A stretch of DNA of 64,000 bases, taken from positions 3,260,001 to 3,324,000 of the forward strand of contig CP119325.1 in assembly GCA_029202525.1 (NCBI GenBank). Reading direction: 5' to 3'. Within the stretch, counting starts at the first letter, position 1. Each line of letters starts with the position of its first letter. A program made the position numbers and the translations under genes. The notes under the pieces were generated by a model. It saw only the letters and a program-made list of their open reading frames with translations. It was not told the origin of the DNA and searched no databases. Shown in pieces: positions 50,337 to 59,398 of the stretch. This DNA comes from Candidatus Pseudomonas phytovorans. GTDB taxonomy: Bacteria; Pseudomonadota; Gammaproteobacteria; Pseudomonadales; Pseudomonadaceae.

Positions 50337-51536
50337 ATGAATCCCTCCCTTGCCGCCGCGCAGCCCGCAGCCAACAGCCTGAGCCGGGCCTTGGTAGTAC
50401 TGCTGGCGTTCTGCTGCGGCGCGATCGTTGCCAACATCTACTACGCCCAGCCTATCGTCGGTTTGATTGCCCCGGACCTGGGGCTGTCCACCGAGCATGC
50501 CAGCCTGATCGTTTCGCTCACCCAGTTGGGTTATGCCCTGGGCCTGCTGTTGCTGGTTCCGCTGGCTGACCTGCTGGAAAACCGCCGACTGATGGTCGCC
50601 ACCGCTGTGCTGGCCTGCGTCAGTCTGCTGCTGGCAGGGACCAGCAGCAGCGGCCAGGGGCAGCTGTTCCTGGGCTATGCGCTGTTGATCGGGTTCAGTT
50701 CGGTGGCGGTGCAGATGCTCATCCCGCTGGCGGCGCACCTGGCGCCGGAGCAGCAGCGCGGCCGTGTGGTCGGTAACATCATGGGCGGGTTGTTGCTGGG
50801 TATCCTGCTGGCGCGGCCGTTGTCCAGCCTGGTGGCCGACCACTTCGGCTGGCGCGCGGTGTTCATTGGTGCTGCCGGGGTGATGCTGGCGATCATCCTG
50901 CTGCTGGCCCTGACCCTGCCGCAGCGGCGGCCGGAACACAAAGCCAGTTATGCCGGTTTGATGCTGTCGTTACTCACCCTGTTGCGCCGCTATCCACTGC
51001 TGCGCCAGCGTTCGTTGTACCAGGCACTGATGTTCGCAGCGTTCAGCCTGTACTGGACGGCGGTGCCCATGGCGCTGGCAGGGGAGCATGGCCTGTCGCA
51101 GAGCCAGATCGCCGTGTTCGCCCTGGTGGGCGCGGTGGGGGCCGTTGCCGCGCCCTTGGCTGGCCGCCTGGCAGACGCCGGGCATGCGCGGGCCGGATCG
51201 CTGCTGGCGCTGCTGCTGGCGCCGGCTGCCTTGTTGCTGGGCTTGACGGCGCCGGGCTACAGCGTGATCGGCCTGGGCCTGACCGGGGTGCTGCTGGACT
51301 TTGCGGTGCAGATGAACATGGTCATCGGCCAGCGCGAAGTCTATGCCCTGGACCCGGCCAGCCGCGGTCGGCTGAACGCGGTGTACATGACCAGCATCTT
51401 TCTGGGTGGGGCGCTGGGGTCGGCGGTGGCCAGTGCGCTGTTCAGCCAGTTTGGCTGGCAGGGGGTTGCGCTGGTGGGGGCTGCGTTACCGGGTGTCGCG
51501 TTGATCGCTTTTCTGGCCAAAGCTCCCCGAGCTTGA
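50337..51536 (+). CDS. MFS transporter (drug/sugar efflux type)
   Basis: This 399-residue, 12-helix permease has IYYAQPIVGLIAPDLGLSTEHASLIVSLTQLGYALGLLLLVPLADLLENRR, the usual front half of the YbcL/YnfM-like MFS efflux group. Import is less likely than export, judging by the family. The start ATG has CGAGGAAC upstream. It follows the LysR gene with a palindromic operator between, and no enzyme genes share its strand. Substrate unknown. Confidence 0.82.
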   Translation: MNPSLAAAQPAANSLSRALVVLLAFCCGAIVANIYYAQPIVGLIAPDLGLSTEHASLIVSLTQLGYALGLLLLVPLADLLENRRLMVATAVLACVSLLLAGTSSSGQGQLFLGYALLIGFSSVAVQMLIPLAAHLAPEQQRGRVVGNIMGGLLLGILLARPLSSLVADHFGWRAVFIGAAGVMLAIILLLALTLPQRRPEHKASYAGLMLSLLTLLRRYPLLRQRSLYQALMFAAFSLYWTAVPMALAGEHGLSQSQIAVFALVGAVGAVAAPLAGRLADAGHARAGSLLALLLAPAALLLGLTAPGYSVIGLGLTGVLLDFAVQMNMVIGQREVYALDPASRGRLNAVYMTSIFLGGALGSAVASALFSQFGWQGVALVGAALPGVALIAFLAKAPRA

Positions 51537-51551
51537 ATGGCATGCGGTCCC

Positions 51552-51666
51552 TGTAGGAGCGGCCTTGCGTCGCGATAGGGGCGCGAAGCGCCCCCAAATT
51601 CCTGGAATCATGCAGAATCGCCGGGGCCGCGTTGCGGCCCTTTCGCGACGCAAGGCCGCTCCTACA
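51552..51666. repeat. Inverted repeat, GTAGGAGCGGCC family
   Basis: TGTAGGAGCGGCCTTGCGTC (then GCGA) at 51552-51575 is the perfect 24-base inverse of 51643-51666. Inside are two smaller hairpins, GGGGCGC-GAA-GCGCCCC and GGGCCGC-GTT-GCGGCCC. It separates the convergent MFS and LysE genes and could end both transcripts. Its core differs from the common REP. Confidence 0.8.
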
Positions 51667-51689
51667 AATTGTGCATATCTGTCCCCGTG

Positions 51690-52301
51690 TTATCGGCTTA
51701 GCGGCAACGCCACACCAATCAAGGCAAACAGGCTGCCGCAGCAGCGGTTGAAACCTTTGCCGCCCTTGGCCAGCCACGGCCGAACGCGAAAGGCCAGGCG
51801 CGCCAGCAGGTACTCGACCAGAAACTCGACGCTGGCAAAGGTCGCCGCCATCACCACGAACTGCAGCATCAGCCCGCGTTGCGGGTCGATGAACTGCGGC
51901 AGAAATGCGCCATAAAACAGCAGCACCTTGGGGTTGGCCATGGCCGACAACAAGCCTTGGCGGAACAGGCCAGCATTGCCAAGCCGCGCGCTGCGTTCGG
52001 TCAATTCCAGGTGCAGGCCGGGGCTACGCCACAGCTGGATACCCAGCCAGACCAGGTACGCGCCGCCTACCCACTTCAGCACACTCAACACCGAGGCCGA
52101 GGTTTGCAGCAACGCGCTGAGACCGAACATGGCCAGGGCGATAAGCGCGCTGAAGCCGACCACGCCGCCAACAATGGTGAACAAAGTGCGGCGGGCGCCA
52201 TACAGGGCGCCATGGGTCAGTGCCAGCAGGCTGTTTGGGCCAGGTGTCAGTGACAGGCCGATGCTGGCCAGCAGGTAGATAAGCCAGGTGTCGAGTGCCA
52301 T
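51690..52301 (-). CDS. LysE/RhtB-family amino-acid exporter
   Basis: This 203-residue protein has about six hydrophobic segments. It starts MALDTWLIYLLASIGLSLTPGPNSLLALTHGALYGARRT, where SLTPGPN is the family signature, and it contains RQGLLSAMANPKVLLFYGAFLPQFI. Members export amino acids such as homoserine, threonine or leucine. It is divergent from a GATase-like AraC regulator across 105 bases, which may control it. Confidence 0.88.
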   Translation of the reverse strand: MALDTWLIYLLASIGLSLTPGPNSLLALTHGALYGARRTLFTIVGGVVGFSALIALAMFGLSALLQTSASVLSVLKWVGGAYLVWLGIQLWRSPGLHLELTERSARLGNAGLFRQGLLSAMANPKVLLFYGAFLPQFIDPQRGLMLQFVVMAATFASVEFLVEYLLARLAFRVRPWLAKGGKGFNRCCGSLFALIGVALPLSR

Positions 52302-52406
52302 GGTGGTTGCAGCCTTGGTGATGGAGAGGGTGCCAGTCTATGGCGCGATGCTGCGTCAGCAAGGGTATGATCTGGACATTGAATAGTCGTTTCTGGACGC
52401 AATGCC

Positions 52407-53411
52407 ATGCTGCCTGATCTCCGCCTGCTGATCCTGCCGTTACCGGATTTCGCCCTGCTGCCATTCGGCGGTTTTCTCGACAAATTGCGCTTCAGCGCCG
52501 ACGACGAAGACTACAGCCAGCAGCGCTATTGCAGCTGGACCGTGGCAGGGCTCACCCTCGACCCGGTACCCTCAAGCAGTGGGGCGGTGGTGCAGGTCGA
52601 GGCGGTGGCCGGCCAGCTTGAACTGGCCAGTTTCGACTACCTGGTGGTGTTCGGCGGGCGCAACGCCATGGCTACAGCTGCTTTGGCGCCGCGCTACCAA
52701 AGCTTGCTCAGGCAGGCTGGCAAAGCCGGGGTCAAGCTGGTGGGGGTCGACAATGGCGCCTTCCTGCTGGCCGCTTGTGGGTTGTTGCGGGGGCATAAGG
52801 TGGTCGTGCATTGGCGTCACGAAGCTGAGTTTCGTGCAGCGTTCCCACAGTTGCAGGTGCTGCGCGATCAACTTTATTGCATCGACGCAAACCGTATCAC
52901 CTGTGCTGGCGGCACAGCGGCCATCGACCTGGCAGTGGCGCTGCTGTCGCAAGCCTGTGGGCGCACCCGGGCGCTCAAAGGGCTGGCGGACATGCTGGTG
53001 GACGAAACCCGCGACAGTCGTCATGCCTTGCGTTCGCTGGAGCTGAGCGTGGGCCAGGGGCGCCAGGTGCAGCGGGCGCAGGCCTTGATGCGTCACCACT
53101 TGGGCACCCCGCTGGCGATAGAGCAACTGGCCGGTGAACTGGGTATCAGCCGACGCCAGCTGGACCGGCAGTTCCAGGCCAGCCACGGCATGAGTGCCAA
53201 GGCCTGGTGGCTGGAGATGCGCTTGCAGCAGGCGCGCTGGCGCTTGCTGAATTCCAGCCACAGCCTGGCGCAGATTGCCGACGAAGTAGGGCTGGGCGAC
53301 GCCAGTTACCTGGGTAAACGGGTACGGCGGCGGTTTGGCTGCACAGCCTTGGCGTTGCGGGCAGCCAGGCACCCGGCTTACTGCGGCGTCCCGAACAACC
53401 CTGTCCAGTAG
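52407..53411 (+). CDS. GATase1-like AraC-family regulator
   Basis: This 334-residue regulator has an N-terminal DJ-1/PfpI-like domain (about 5-190) and a C-terminal AraC HTH domain (about 225-315, IEQLAGELGISRRQLDRQFQASHGMSAKAWWLEMRLQQARWRLL). At the nucleophile-elbow position VGVDNGAFLLAACGLL, an asparagine replaces the catalytic cysteine, so it should bind and not cleave its ligand. Pseudomonas relatives (GbdR, CdhR, SouR, ArgR) sense betaine-type metabolites or arginine. The divergent LysE exporter is the likely target. The 3' end overlaps the CAP-domain gene by 34 bases, tail to tail. Confidence 0.87.
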   Translation: MLPDLRLLILPLPDFALLPFGGFLDKLRFSADDEDYSQQRYCSWTVAGLTLDPVPSSSGAVVQVEAVAGQLELASFDYLVVFGGRNAMATAALAPRYQSLLRQAGKAGVKLVGVDNGAFLLAACGLLRGHKVVVHWRHEAEFRAAFPQLQVLRDQLYCIDANRITCAGGTAAIDLAVALLSQACGRTRALKGLADMLVDETRDSRHALRSLELSVGQGRQVQRAQALMRHHLGTPLAIEQLAGELGISRRQLDRQFQASHGMSAKAWWLEMRLQQARWRLLNSSHSLAQIADEVGLGDASYLGKRVRRRFGCTALALRAARHPAYCGVPNNPVQ

Positions 53412-54229
53412 ATCCCGGCATCGCTTTTCGGGTCCACGGCGTAGGCAGCGCCCAGCTCACGGAACTCTGGGTTCATCAGCGTGGCGCAATGCCCGGGGCT
53501 CTGTAGCCAGCCATCTACCACCTTGTGTGCGGTGTCACGCCCGGCGGCGATGTTTTCGCCGACTTGCTGGTACAGGTAGCCAGCCAGCTCCGCCCGGTCA
53601 CCGGGGGTGCGGCCATCCTTGTCGATATGGTCGAAGAAGTTCTGGTTGGCCATGGCCCGCGTGTGGTTGGCGGCGGCCCCGGCCAGTACCGTGCTCCAGC
53701 TCAGTGCGGGGGCTGCTGCGTATGGCTGGCCGCCGCATTGGCGCGGTACCTTGCGCGCAGCGTTGATCTCTTGCAATACCTTCTGCCCCTCGGCCTGCCA
53801 GTCGCCCAGGCGGCCGCTGAGCAGCGGCCGGGCCAGCACGATGCGCCAGTCGCGGCCCTCCTGGCTGACGCCGATATCGACGAACTGCGGGTCGAGTACC
53901 ACCTGGCAGAAGCTTTCTTCAATAGCGTGCATGGCCGCGCGCGCATCGCGAGGCCCCGACAGGCTGATGGCCTGGACGTTGACCATGGGGTAGGCGGCTC
54001 GCGTCATGGCCTGCTGCAGGTCACGGGTGCCCTCTGGCGACAGCGCCAGGCGGGTGTCGCTGTTGAGCGGCGGCAGCTCCAGCGACGCCTCGCCACCGCA
54101 AGGCTGGGCCTTGCTGCGGTAGACATTGATCGAATCGATCAGTTGCGCCTCTTCGCCGGTGACAGCCAGTGCCCCGGTCGAGACGACCAGGCCCAGCGAC
54201 AAGGCGGCAACGGATGACAGGACGCGCAT
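53378..54229 (-). CDS. Secreted CAP-domain protein
   Basis: This 283-residue exported protein has a signal peptide (MRVLSSVAALSLGLVVSTGALA), an unassigned N-terminal part with two cysteines, and a C-terminal CAP/SCP domain (about 150-275). The domain shows LAGAAANHTRAMANQNFFDHIDKDGRTPGDRA, YQQVGENIAAG and VDGWLQSPGHCATLMNPEFRELGAAYA. Bacterial CAP proteins are extracellular, with roles still poorly known. The ATG at 54229 has GGGAG upstream. It is convergent with the AraC gene. Confidence 0.83.
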   Translation of the reverse strand: MRVLSSVAALSLGLVVSTGALAVTGEEAQLIDSINVYRSKAQPCGGEASLELPPLNSDTRLALSPEGTRDLQQAMTRAAYPMVNVQAISLSGPRDARAAMHAIEESFCQVVLDPQFVDIGVSQEGRDWRIVLARPLLSGRLGDWQAEGQKVLQEINAARKVPRQCGGQPYAAAPALSWSTVLAGAAANHTRAMANQNFFDHIDKDGRTPGDRAELAGYLYQQVGENIAAGRDTAHKVVDGWLQSPGHCATLMNPEFRELGAAYAVDPKSDAGIYWTGLFGTPQ

Positions 54230-54455
54230 GTGGATCTCCCTATGACTGGCAGCGTCGTGGTATGCGCTGCTCATCCTACACAAGCCCGGGGCTTTTGGCC
54301 CCTGGCGGGTGCAAAGCAATGAAAACGCCGGCAATCGTTGCTGGCGGCAAAAGAGGGAGTAGACCACTGGTCGGCGGAAAAGTGCGACCACTTGGTAATC
54401 ATTCGTAACATCGACTAGAAACAATACTCAAACGCCAGTAATTCCCAGCCTGCCA

Positions 54456-54489
54456 GGAAGGCCAGTACCCACCTGATCGGGAGCCTTCC
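54456..54489 (+). promoter_or_regulatory. Hairpin over the second TonB receptor ribosome-binding site
   Basis: GGAAGGC (54456-54462) pairs with GCCTTCC (54483-54489) just before the ATG, and CCC (54468-54470) pairs with GGG (54479-54481) of the Shine-Dalgarno GGGAG. Translation may be controlled by opening this stem. Confidence 0.45.
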
Positions 54490-56649
54490 ATGGCACGGTA
54501 TCAATCGACCTTTCTTGCTGTCTGCTGTTCCGTTGCGTTCAATGCCCAGGCCGCCGAGGGTGTCGTCGAGCTGGATGCCACCGCCGTCAATGCCGAGGCC
54601 ACACGGCCCAAGGGCGAGCCACCGGAGCCTTTTGCCGGCGGGCAGGTAGCCCGGGGCGGGCAGATGGGTATCCTGGGCAACCAGGACATGATGGATGTGC
54701 CATTCACCATGACCAGCTATACCTCGCAGCTGATCGAGGACCAGCAGGCTGAAGACATTGGTGACGTGCTGCTCAACGACCCGTCCGTGCGCCAGTCGTT
54801 TGGCTTCGGCAACCAGTCACAGGTGTTCGTCATACGCGGCCTGCCGCTCAATGGTGATGACGTAGCATTCAATGGCCTGTACGGCGTACTGCCGCGGCAG
54901 ATGATTTCCACTGATGCCATCGAGCGAGTGGAAGTGCTGAAGGGCCCCAATGCCTTCCTCAACGGTGCCAGCCCCACAGGCACCGGCCTGGGTGGCAACG
55001 TCAACCTGCAACCCAAGCGTGCCGGTGACACACCCACGCGGCGCTATACCCAGGACATCAGCAGCGATGGTCGCCTTGGCGAACACCTGGACATCGGCCA
55101 GCGTTTCGGCGAGGACAACCGCTTTGGCGTGCGCCTGAACCTGTCGCAGCGCGAAGGTGAAACCGCAGTGGATGACCAGCACCAACGCAGCAAGCTGTTC
55201 ATCGTCGGGCTCGATTACCGCGGTGACAGCTTTCGCCTGTCCACCGACATCGGCTACCAGAAGCAACGCGTCAACCACATGCGCAACAGCGTGCGGCTGG
55301 GGGCCGGCCTGACCGATATTCCGCGTGCACCGGCTGCCGACCATAACTACGGTCAGGACTGGTCATGGACGGAAACCGAGGACACCTTCGGCATGGTCCG
55401 TGGTGACTACGACTTCAACGACAACTGGAGCGGCTACCTGGCCGGTGGTATCAAGCACACCCACGAGAACGGCTTCTACGGTACGCCGATCCTGACCGAT
55501 GCGGCCACCGGCGATGCCACCATCGCCGGCTCTGAAATCCCCCACAATGAAGACAACACCACGTTGATGGGCGGCATCAATGGTCGTTTCCAGACTGGGC
55601 CGGTCAGCCACCAGCTCAACCTCGGCGCGGCCAGCATCTGGACCCAGCAGGAAAACGCCTTTGTCTTCTACAACTCGCAAGCCACCAACATCTACCACAC
55701 CGACCCATTGCCAAGGCCGACCACGCCGACCTTTACCGGCGGCAAGCTGGGCGACCCGGGGGTTACCGGCAAAACGCGCAACCGCAGCCTGGCGGTGTCC
55801 GACACGGTAGGCCTGTTCGACGACACCCTGCTGATCACCTTGGGCGTGCGCCGTCAGCAGCTGCGGGTAGAGGGCTACGCCTACGATGGCGAAGGGCCGG
55901 ATCTGGGGCGCAACGCGTTCTACGACGAGTCGGTCACTACGCCGGTGTATGGCATTGTCTACAAGGTCAATCCGTCGATCTCGCTGTATGCCAACCGCAT
56001 CGAAGGCCTGGCTCAGGGCGCGACGGCTTCCGGGCAGGGTATCGTCAACGTGGGTGAAGTGTTCCCGCCCGCGAAGACCAAGCAAGTGGAAGCGGGCGTC
56101 AAATTCGACTACCAGACGTTCGGCGCCAACCTGGCGGTTTTCCGCATCGAGCGGCCCACTGATGGCTTTGTCCAGGGCAATGTGTTTGTCCAGGATGGCG
56201 AGCAGGTCAACAAGGGCATCGAGCTGAGCGTGTTCGGCGAACCGTTGCAGGGGCTGCGCCTGATGGCGGGCGGCACGCGCATGGATACCGAGTTGAAGAA
56301 CACCCAGAGTGGCGCTGACGACGGCAACCATGCCGTCGGGGTGCCCACCTTCCAGCTCAACGCCAGTGTCGATTGGGATGTGCCGGGTTTGCAGGGCGTG
56401 GCCGTCAACGCCCGCATGCTGCGCACCGGCGGCCAGTATGCCAACCCGTCCAATACCCTTAGTCTGCCGACCTGGAACCGCTTCGACGTGGGCGCACGTT
56501 ATAGCTTCAAAGTACAAGACAAAGCCGTCACGCTGCGCATGAACGTGGAAAACCTGACCGACAAGAACTACTGGGCATCAGCCAATGGCGGCTACCTGAC
56601 CCAAGGTGACCCACGGCTGGTCAAGTTTTCGGGCACCGTCGATTTCTGA
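54490..56649 (+). CDS. TonB-dependent siderophore receptor (no STN domain)
   Basis: This 719-residue outer-membrane receptor has a signal peptide ending AQAAE. The plug begins FAGGQVARGGQMGILGNQDMMDVPFTMTSYTSQLI and contains VEVLKGPNAFLNGASPTGTGLGGNVNLQPKRAGD. A barrel follows and ends GTVDF with terminal Phe. It lacks the STN signalling domain, and no sigma/anti-sigma genes adjoin, so it transports without surface signalling. Plug similarity to the receptor at 32070 shows common ancestry within the FhuE-like group. Ligand unknown. A weak Fur-like AATCATT lies near 54398-54404. Confidence 0.9.
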   Translation: MARYQSTFLAVCCSVAFNAQAAEGVVELDATAVNAEATRPKGEPPEPFAGGQVARGGQMGILGNQDMMDVPFTMTSYTSQLIEDQQAEDIGDVLLNDPSVRQSFGFGNQSQVFVIRGLPLNGDDVAFNGLYGVLPRQMISTDAIERVEVLKGPNAFLNGASPTGTGLGGNVNLQPKRAGDTPTRRYTQDISSDGRLGEHLDIGQRFGEDNRFGVRLNLSQREGETAVDDQHQRSKLFIVGLDYRGDSFRLSTDIGYQKQRVNHMRNSVRLGAGLTDIPRAPAADHNYGQDWSWTETEDTFGMVRGDYDFNDNWSGYLAGGIKHTHENGFYGTPILTDAATGDATIAGSEIPHNEDNTTLMGGINGRFQTGPVSHQLNLGAASIWTQQENAFVFYNSQATNIYHTDPLPRPTTPTFTGGKLGDPGVTGKTRNRSLAVSDTVGLFDDTLLITLGVRRQQLRVEGYAYDGEGPDLGRNAFYDESVTTPVYGIVYKVNPSISLYANRIEGLAQGATASGQGIVNVGEVFPPAKTKQVEAGVKFDYQTFGANLAVFRIERPTDGFVQGNVFVQDGEQVNKGIELSVFGEPLQGLRLMAGGTRMDTELKNTQSGADDGNHAVGVPTFQLNASVDWDVPGLQGVAVNARMLRTGGQYANPSNTLSLPTWNRFDVGARYSFKVQDKAVTLRMNVENLTDKNYWASANGGYLTQGDPRLVKFSGTVDF

Positions 56650-56650
56650 T

Positions 56651-57262
56651 TCACCGCGCCAATGCCTGGTTCGGTTTGTAGAACAGAAAGTGCGTGGTCT
56701 GTGCAGTCTTGCGGTAGGCCTTGGCCCAGTCGGGGTGCACCGTGCGGTCGTGGAAATACAGTGCACCGCCGGTTGGGTCTTTCAATTGCTGGTTGAGCGC
56801 CTTGCGTGCGATCTCCTTGGCGACATCGTAGCGCTGCGCTTCTTCGACCTGGTCCGGGCGCCCGTCGCACCACCAGGAAAACTGGCAGGCCTTGGTCTCC
56901 ACGCCCTGTTTGACCACGCCGCAGATGGTGTCGGGGAAGCCGTCATGCCCCAGGCGGTTCAGCACCACGCTGGCCACGGCCGACATGTCTTCGGCATCGG
57001 CGCCTTTGGCTTCCCAGTAGATGGTGCGGGCCAGGCAGGTGATACTGTCGTCCAGTGGCGCCTGGCCGGCCGGGTCGACCGCCTGGGCTTCGCTTGAGGT
57101 CAGTTTTTCTGCTTTTTTCGGCGGCGGAGCATCGTTGACTACCTTCTCCTCCAGCACTGCGGCTTTGTCTTCAGCGACCGCGGCCTTGGCTGTGTCGGCT
57201 GCGTGCAAGGGGCCTGCGAGCAGGGCCGAGGTCAAGCTGATCACTATCCAGGCAAGGCGCAT
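56651..57262 (-). CDS. SleB-type cell-wall hydrolase (Hydrolase_2 family)
   Basis: This 203-residue exported protein has a signal peptide (MRLAWIVISLTSALLAGPLHA), an Ala/Lys/Pro-rich linker to about residue 70, and a Hydrolase_2 domain. The domain shows CLARTIYWEAKGADAEDMSAVASVVLNRLGHDGFPDTICGVVKQG, then CQFSWWCDGRPD, with the catalytic glutamate in WEAKG. It should cleave peptidoglycan glycan strands in the periplasm. It converges on the TonB receptor with one base between the genes. Confidence 0.86.
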   Translation of the reverse strand: MRLAWIVISLTSALLAGPLHAADTAKAAVAEDKAAVLEEKVVNDAPPPKKAEKLTSSEAQAVDPAGQAPLDDSITCLARTIYWEAKGADAEDMSAVASVVLNRLGHDGFPDTICGVVKQGVETKACQFSWWCDGRPDQVEEAQRYDVAKEIARKALNQQLKDPTGGALYFHDRTVHPDWAKAYRKTAQTTHFLFYKPNQALAR

Positions 57263-57295
57263 GACAACGCTTCCGAGTGGGGGGTGCTTCTCAGT

Positions 57296-58213
57296 CTAGC
57301 CAAGCGTAAGCATTAGTACCAAAGGCAGGGTTGCGGCGGCGGCTACGGTCTGCAGGGCAATGATGGTGGCCATCAGGGGGGCGTTGCCTCCCATTTGCCT
57401 GGCCATCACATACGAGGACGAAGCGGTGGGCAAGGCCTGGAACAGCACTGCCACAACCGCTGCCTGACCACTCAGGCCAAGCACGCGGCACAGGCCCCAG
57501 GTGGTCAAGGGCATGACCAGGAACTTGAACATCGACGCTGCCATCAGCGGACGCACCTGCTGGCCCAGGCGTGCCCCTCCCAGCGCCGCGCCCACGCACA
57601 GCAGGCCCAGCGGCAGGGCGGCCTGGCCCAGTGCCTTGACCGTGGGTTCGATGCCTGCCGGCAAGCCCAGCCCCGTTACCCGCAGCAGCAGCCCACCCGC
57701 ACAACCAACGATCAGCGGGTTGGCGAAGATTGCCCGCAGCACCGTGGCTGCAGAGCTGTGGCGGGCGCTGAACCGGGCGAACACCAGCACGCAGAGGAGG
57801 TTGACCAGAGGCACGATGGCGGCATTGGCCACTGCCGCCAGGGCGATGCCGGCGCTGCCGTAGATACCGGCGGCCAGGGTGGCACCGATGTAGTTGTTGA
57901 AGCGGATGCCGCCCTGAAAGACTGAAGTGAAGTCCGCGCCGTCGTGGTTGATCGCGCCCTGGTACAGCACCAGCAGTACGGCGCCGGCCAGGGTCGAGAG
58001 CATCAGCACGCCGACCATGCCCAGCACCGGTACCCCATCAAGGTTCGCGGTGGCCAGACCGTGCAGGAACAGCGAGGGAAGCAGTACGTAATAGCTCAGC
58101 CGTTCGGCGCCGGGCCAGAAGCTCTCGGCAAGAAAGCCGCGCAGGCGCAGGAAAGTCCCCAGGGTAATCAGCAGGATGATCGGGAGCAGGGTGGTCAGCA
58201 GCAAGTGGAGCAT
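57296..58213 (-). CDS. AEC-family (auxin efflux carrier-like) transporter
   Basis: This 305-residue protein has about ten hydrophobic segments of the PF03547 family: LLTTLLPIILLITLGTFLRLRGFL at the start, FQGGIRFNNYIGATLAAGIYG in the middle, and VVAVLFQALPTASSSYVMARQMGG near the end. Bacterial members carry malonate, malate or similar dicarboxylates, or are uncharacterised. The start site has only a weak CGGAACG. No adjacent enzyme hints at the substrate. Confidence 0.85.
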   Translation of the reverse strand: MLHLLLTTLLPIILLITLGTFLRLRGFLAESFWPGAERLSYYVLLPSLFLHGLATANLDGVPVLGMVGVLMLSTLAGAVLLVLYQGAINHDGADFTSVFQGGIRFNNYIGATLAAGIYGSAGIALAAVANAAIVPLVNLLCVLVFARFSARHSSAATVLRAIFANPLIVGCAGGLLLRVTGLGLPAGIEPTVKALGQAALPLGLLCVGAALGGARLGQQVRPLMAASMFKFLVMPLTTWGLCRVLGLSGQAAVVAVLFQALPTASSSYVMARQMGGNAPLMATIIALQTVAAAATLPLVLMLTLG

Positions 58214-58330
58214 GATCGACGTTCCGTGGTCGGGTACGTGTACAGACTACGGGCGCTAAAGGGTTTGTAAAAACGTTGTTTTCTGCACTGACCGTTGAGA
58301 AAAAATGCATGGTGTAGGCATTACGCGGTC

Positions 58331-58433
58331 CCTGTGGGAGCGGGCGCGTCGAGGCGTCGAACCGCCGCGAAGAATCCAACGCGATGGATGGCACCGGCTG
58401 CGCCGGTGTTCGCGGGCGCGCCCGCTCCCACAG
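58331..58433. repeat. Paired REP palindrome
   Basis: CCTGTGGGAGCGGGCGCG and CGCGCCCGCTCCCACAG are the arms, with CACCGGC-TGC-GCCGGTG inside. The layout is nearly that of 34502-34603, including the GTCGA...CGTCGAACCGCCGCGAA segment. Confidence 0.8.
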
Positions 58434-58464
58434 AGGTCCTGCTAGAACACGCAGTAATGTGCAA

Positions 58465-59328
58465 CTACGCCTCTAGCGCAGTCTTCAGCACCGCACTCAA
58501 ATGCCTGCGCTGGCTTTTTTCATGCTCCAGCAACACCACACGCCGGGTCAGTTGGGGCTCGCCAAATGGCAGGCAGGTGGCCGGAGGCAGGCGTTTCAGG
58601 TCGTCGTCTGCCATGGGGATGATTGCCACACCCAGGCCCATCACGGCCATGCTGGCCAGGGCTTCCTGGCTGTCCAGTTCCATCTGCTCGCTCACCTGCA
58701 AATGCTGGCGGCGCAGTTCCTGCTCGATCTGCCGCCCGGCCCAGGCACGCTTGTCGAAGCGCAGGAACGGTTGACTGGCAAGCAGCTCCGGCACGCTGTG
58801 CCCGGCCAGTTCAGGGCTGGCGATGGCCCAGAAGCGGTCCTCGAACAGCGGTGTGAAATCCAGGCTCTGTGGGTATGGGCTGACTGGCTCGGTGGTGATC
58901 GCCGCATCCAGCTCACCGTCTTCTACGCGGCGTGCCAGTTCCGCCGACATGCCCGAGGCCACGCTGATGTGCAATTGCGGGTGGTTGGCCTTGATCCACA
59001 CCAGCGCCTTGGGCAGGCGCCGCGCCAGCACGGTATGGATCGCCCCCAGGCGCAGGCGGCCGCGCAGGCCAGGGCCGCTGGCCAAAGCGTCGGCCAGTTC
59101 GTCGTAGCCAGCCAGAATGTTCTCGGCGCGGGCCACCGCCAGCTGGCCTGCTTCGGTCAGCACCACCTGCCTGCGGCTGCGGTCGAACAAGGTGACCTGC
59201 AACTCGTCTTCAAGGGTCTTGATGTGCAGGCTCACCGCCGACGGGGTAAGGCTGAGCAGGTCGGCGGCGCGGGCGAAGGTGCCGTGGCGGGCGATGGTCA
59301 CCAGGGTGCGCAGGGCTTTGAGGGACAT
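58465..59328 (-). CDS. LysR-family regulator
   Basis: This 287-residue LTTR has an HTH in MSLKALRTLVTIARHGTFARAADLLSLTPSAVSLHIKTLEDELQ and an effector domain (LRLGAIHTVLARRLPKALVWIKANHPQLHISVASG). It lies 70 bases downstream of the ABC permease on the same strand, so it might be co-transcribed with it or regulate it. The target is not evident. Confidence 0.85.
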   Translation of the reverse strand: MSLKALRTLVTIARHGTFARAADLLSLTPSAVSLHIKTLEDELQVTLFDRSRRQVVLTEAGQLAVARAENILAGYDELADALASGPGLRGRLRLGAIHTVLARRLPKALVWIKANHPQLHISVASGMSAELARRVEDGELDAAITTEPVSPYPQSLDFTPLFEDRFWAIASPELAGHSVPELLASQPFLRFDKRAWAGRQIEQELRRQHLQVSEQMELDSQEALASMAVMGLGVAIIPMADDDLKRLPPATCLPFGEPQLTRRVVLLEHEKSQRRHLSAVLKTALEA

Positions 59329-59398
59329 GCAGGCGGGTCCAGGGTTGAGCGGTCAGTGCTGCATTGTCAGGCCCGGCCGTTTCGCAGCACAAGACGCC

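Noticed and set aside
54398..54404. Fur box upstream of the second TonB receptor
   Set aside because: Only AATCATT fits; the rest of the 19-bp consensus is absent. Iron control is likely from the family but not shown by this sequence.
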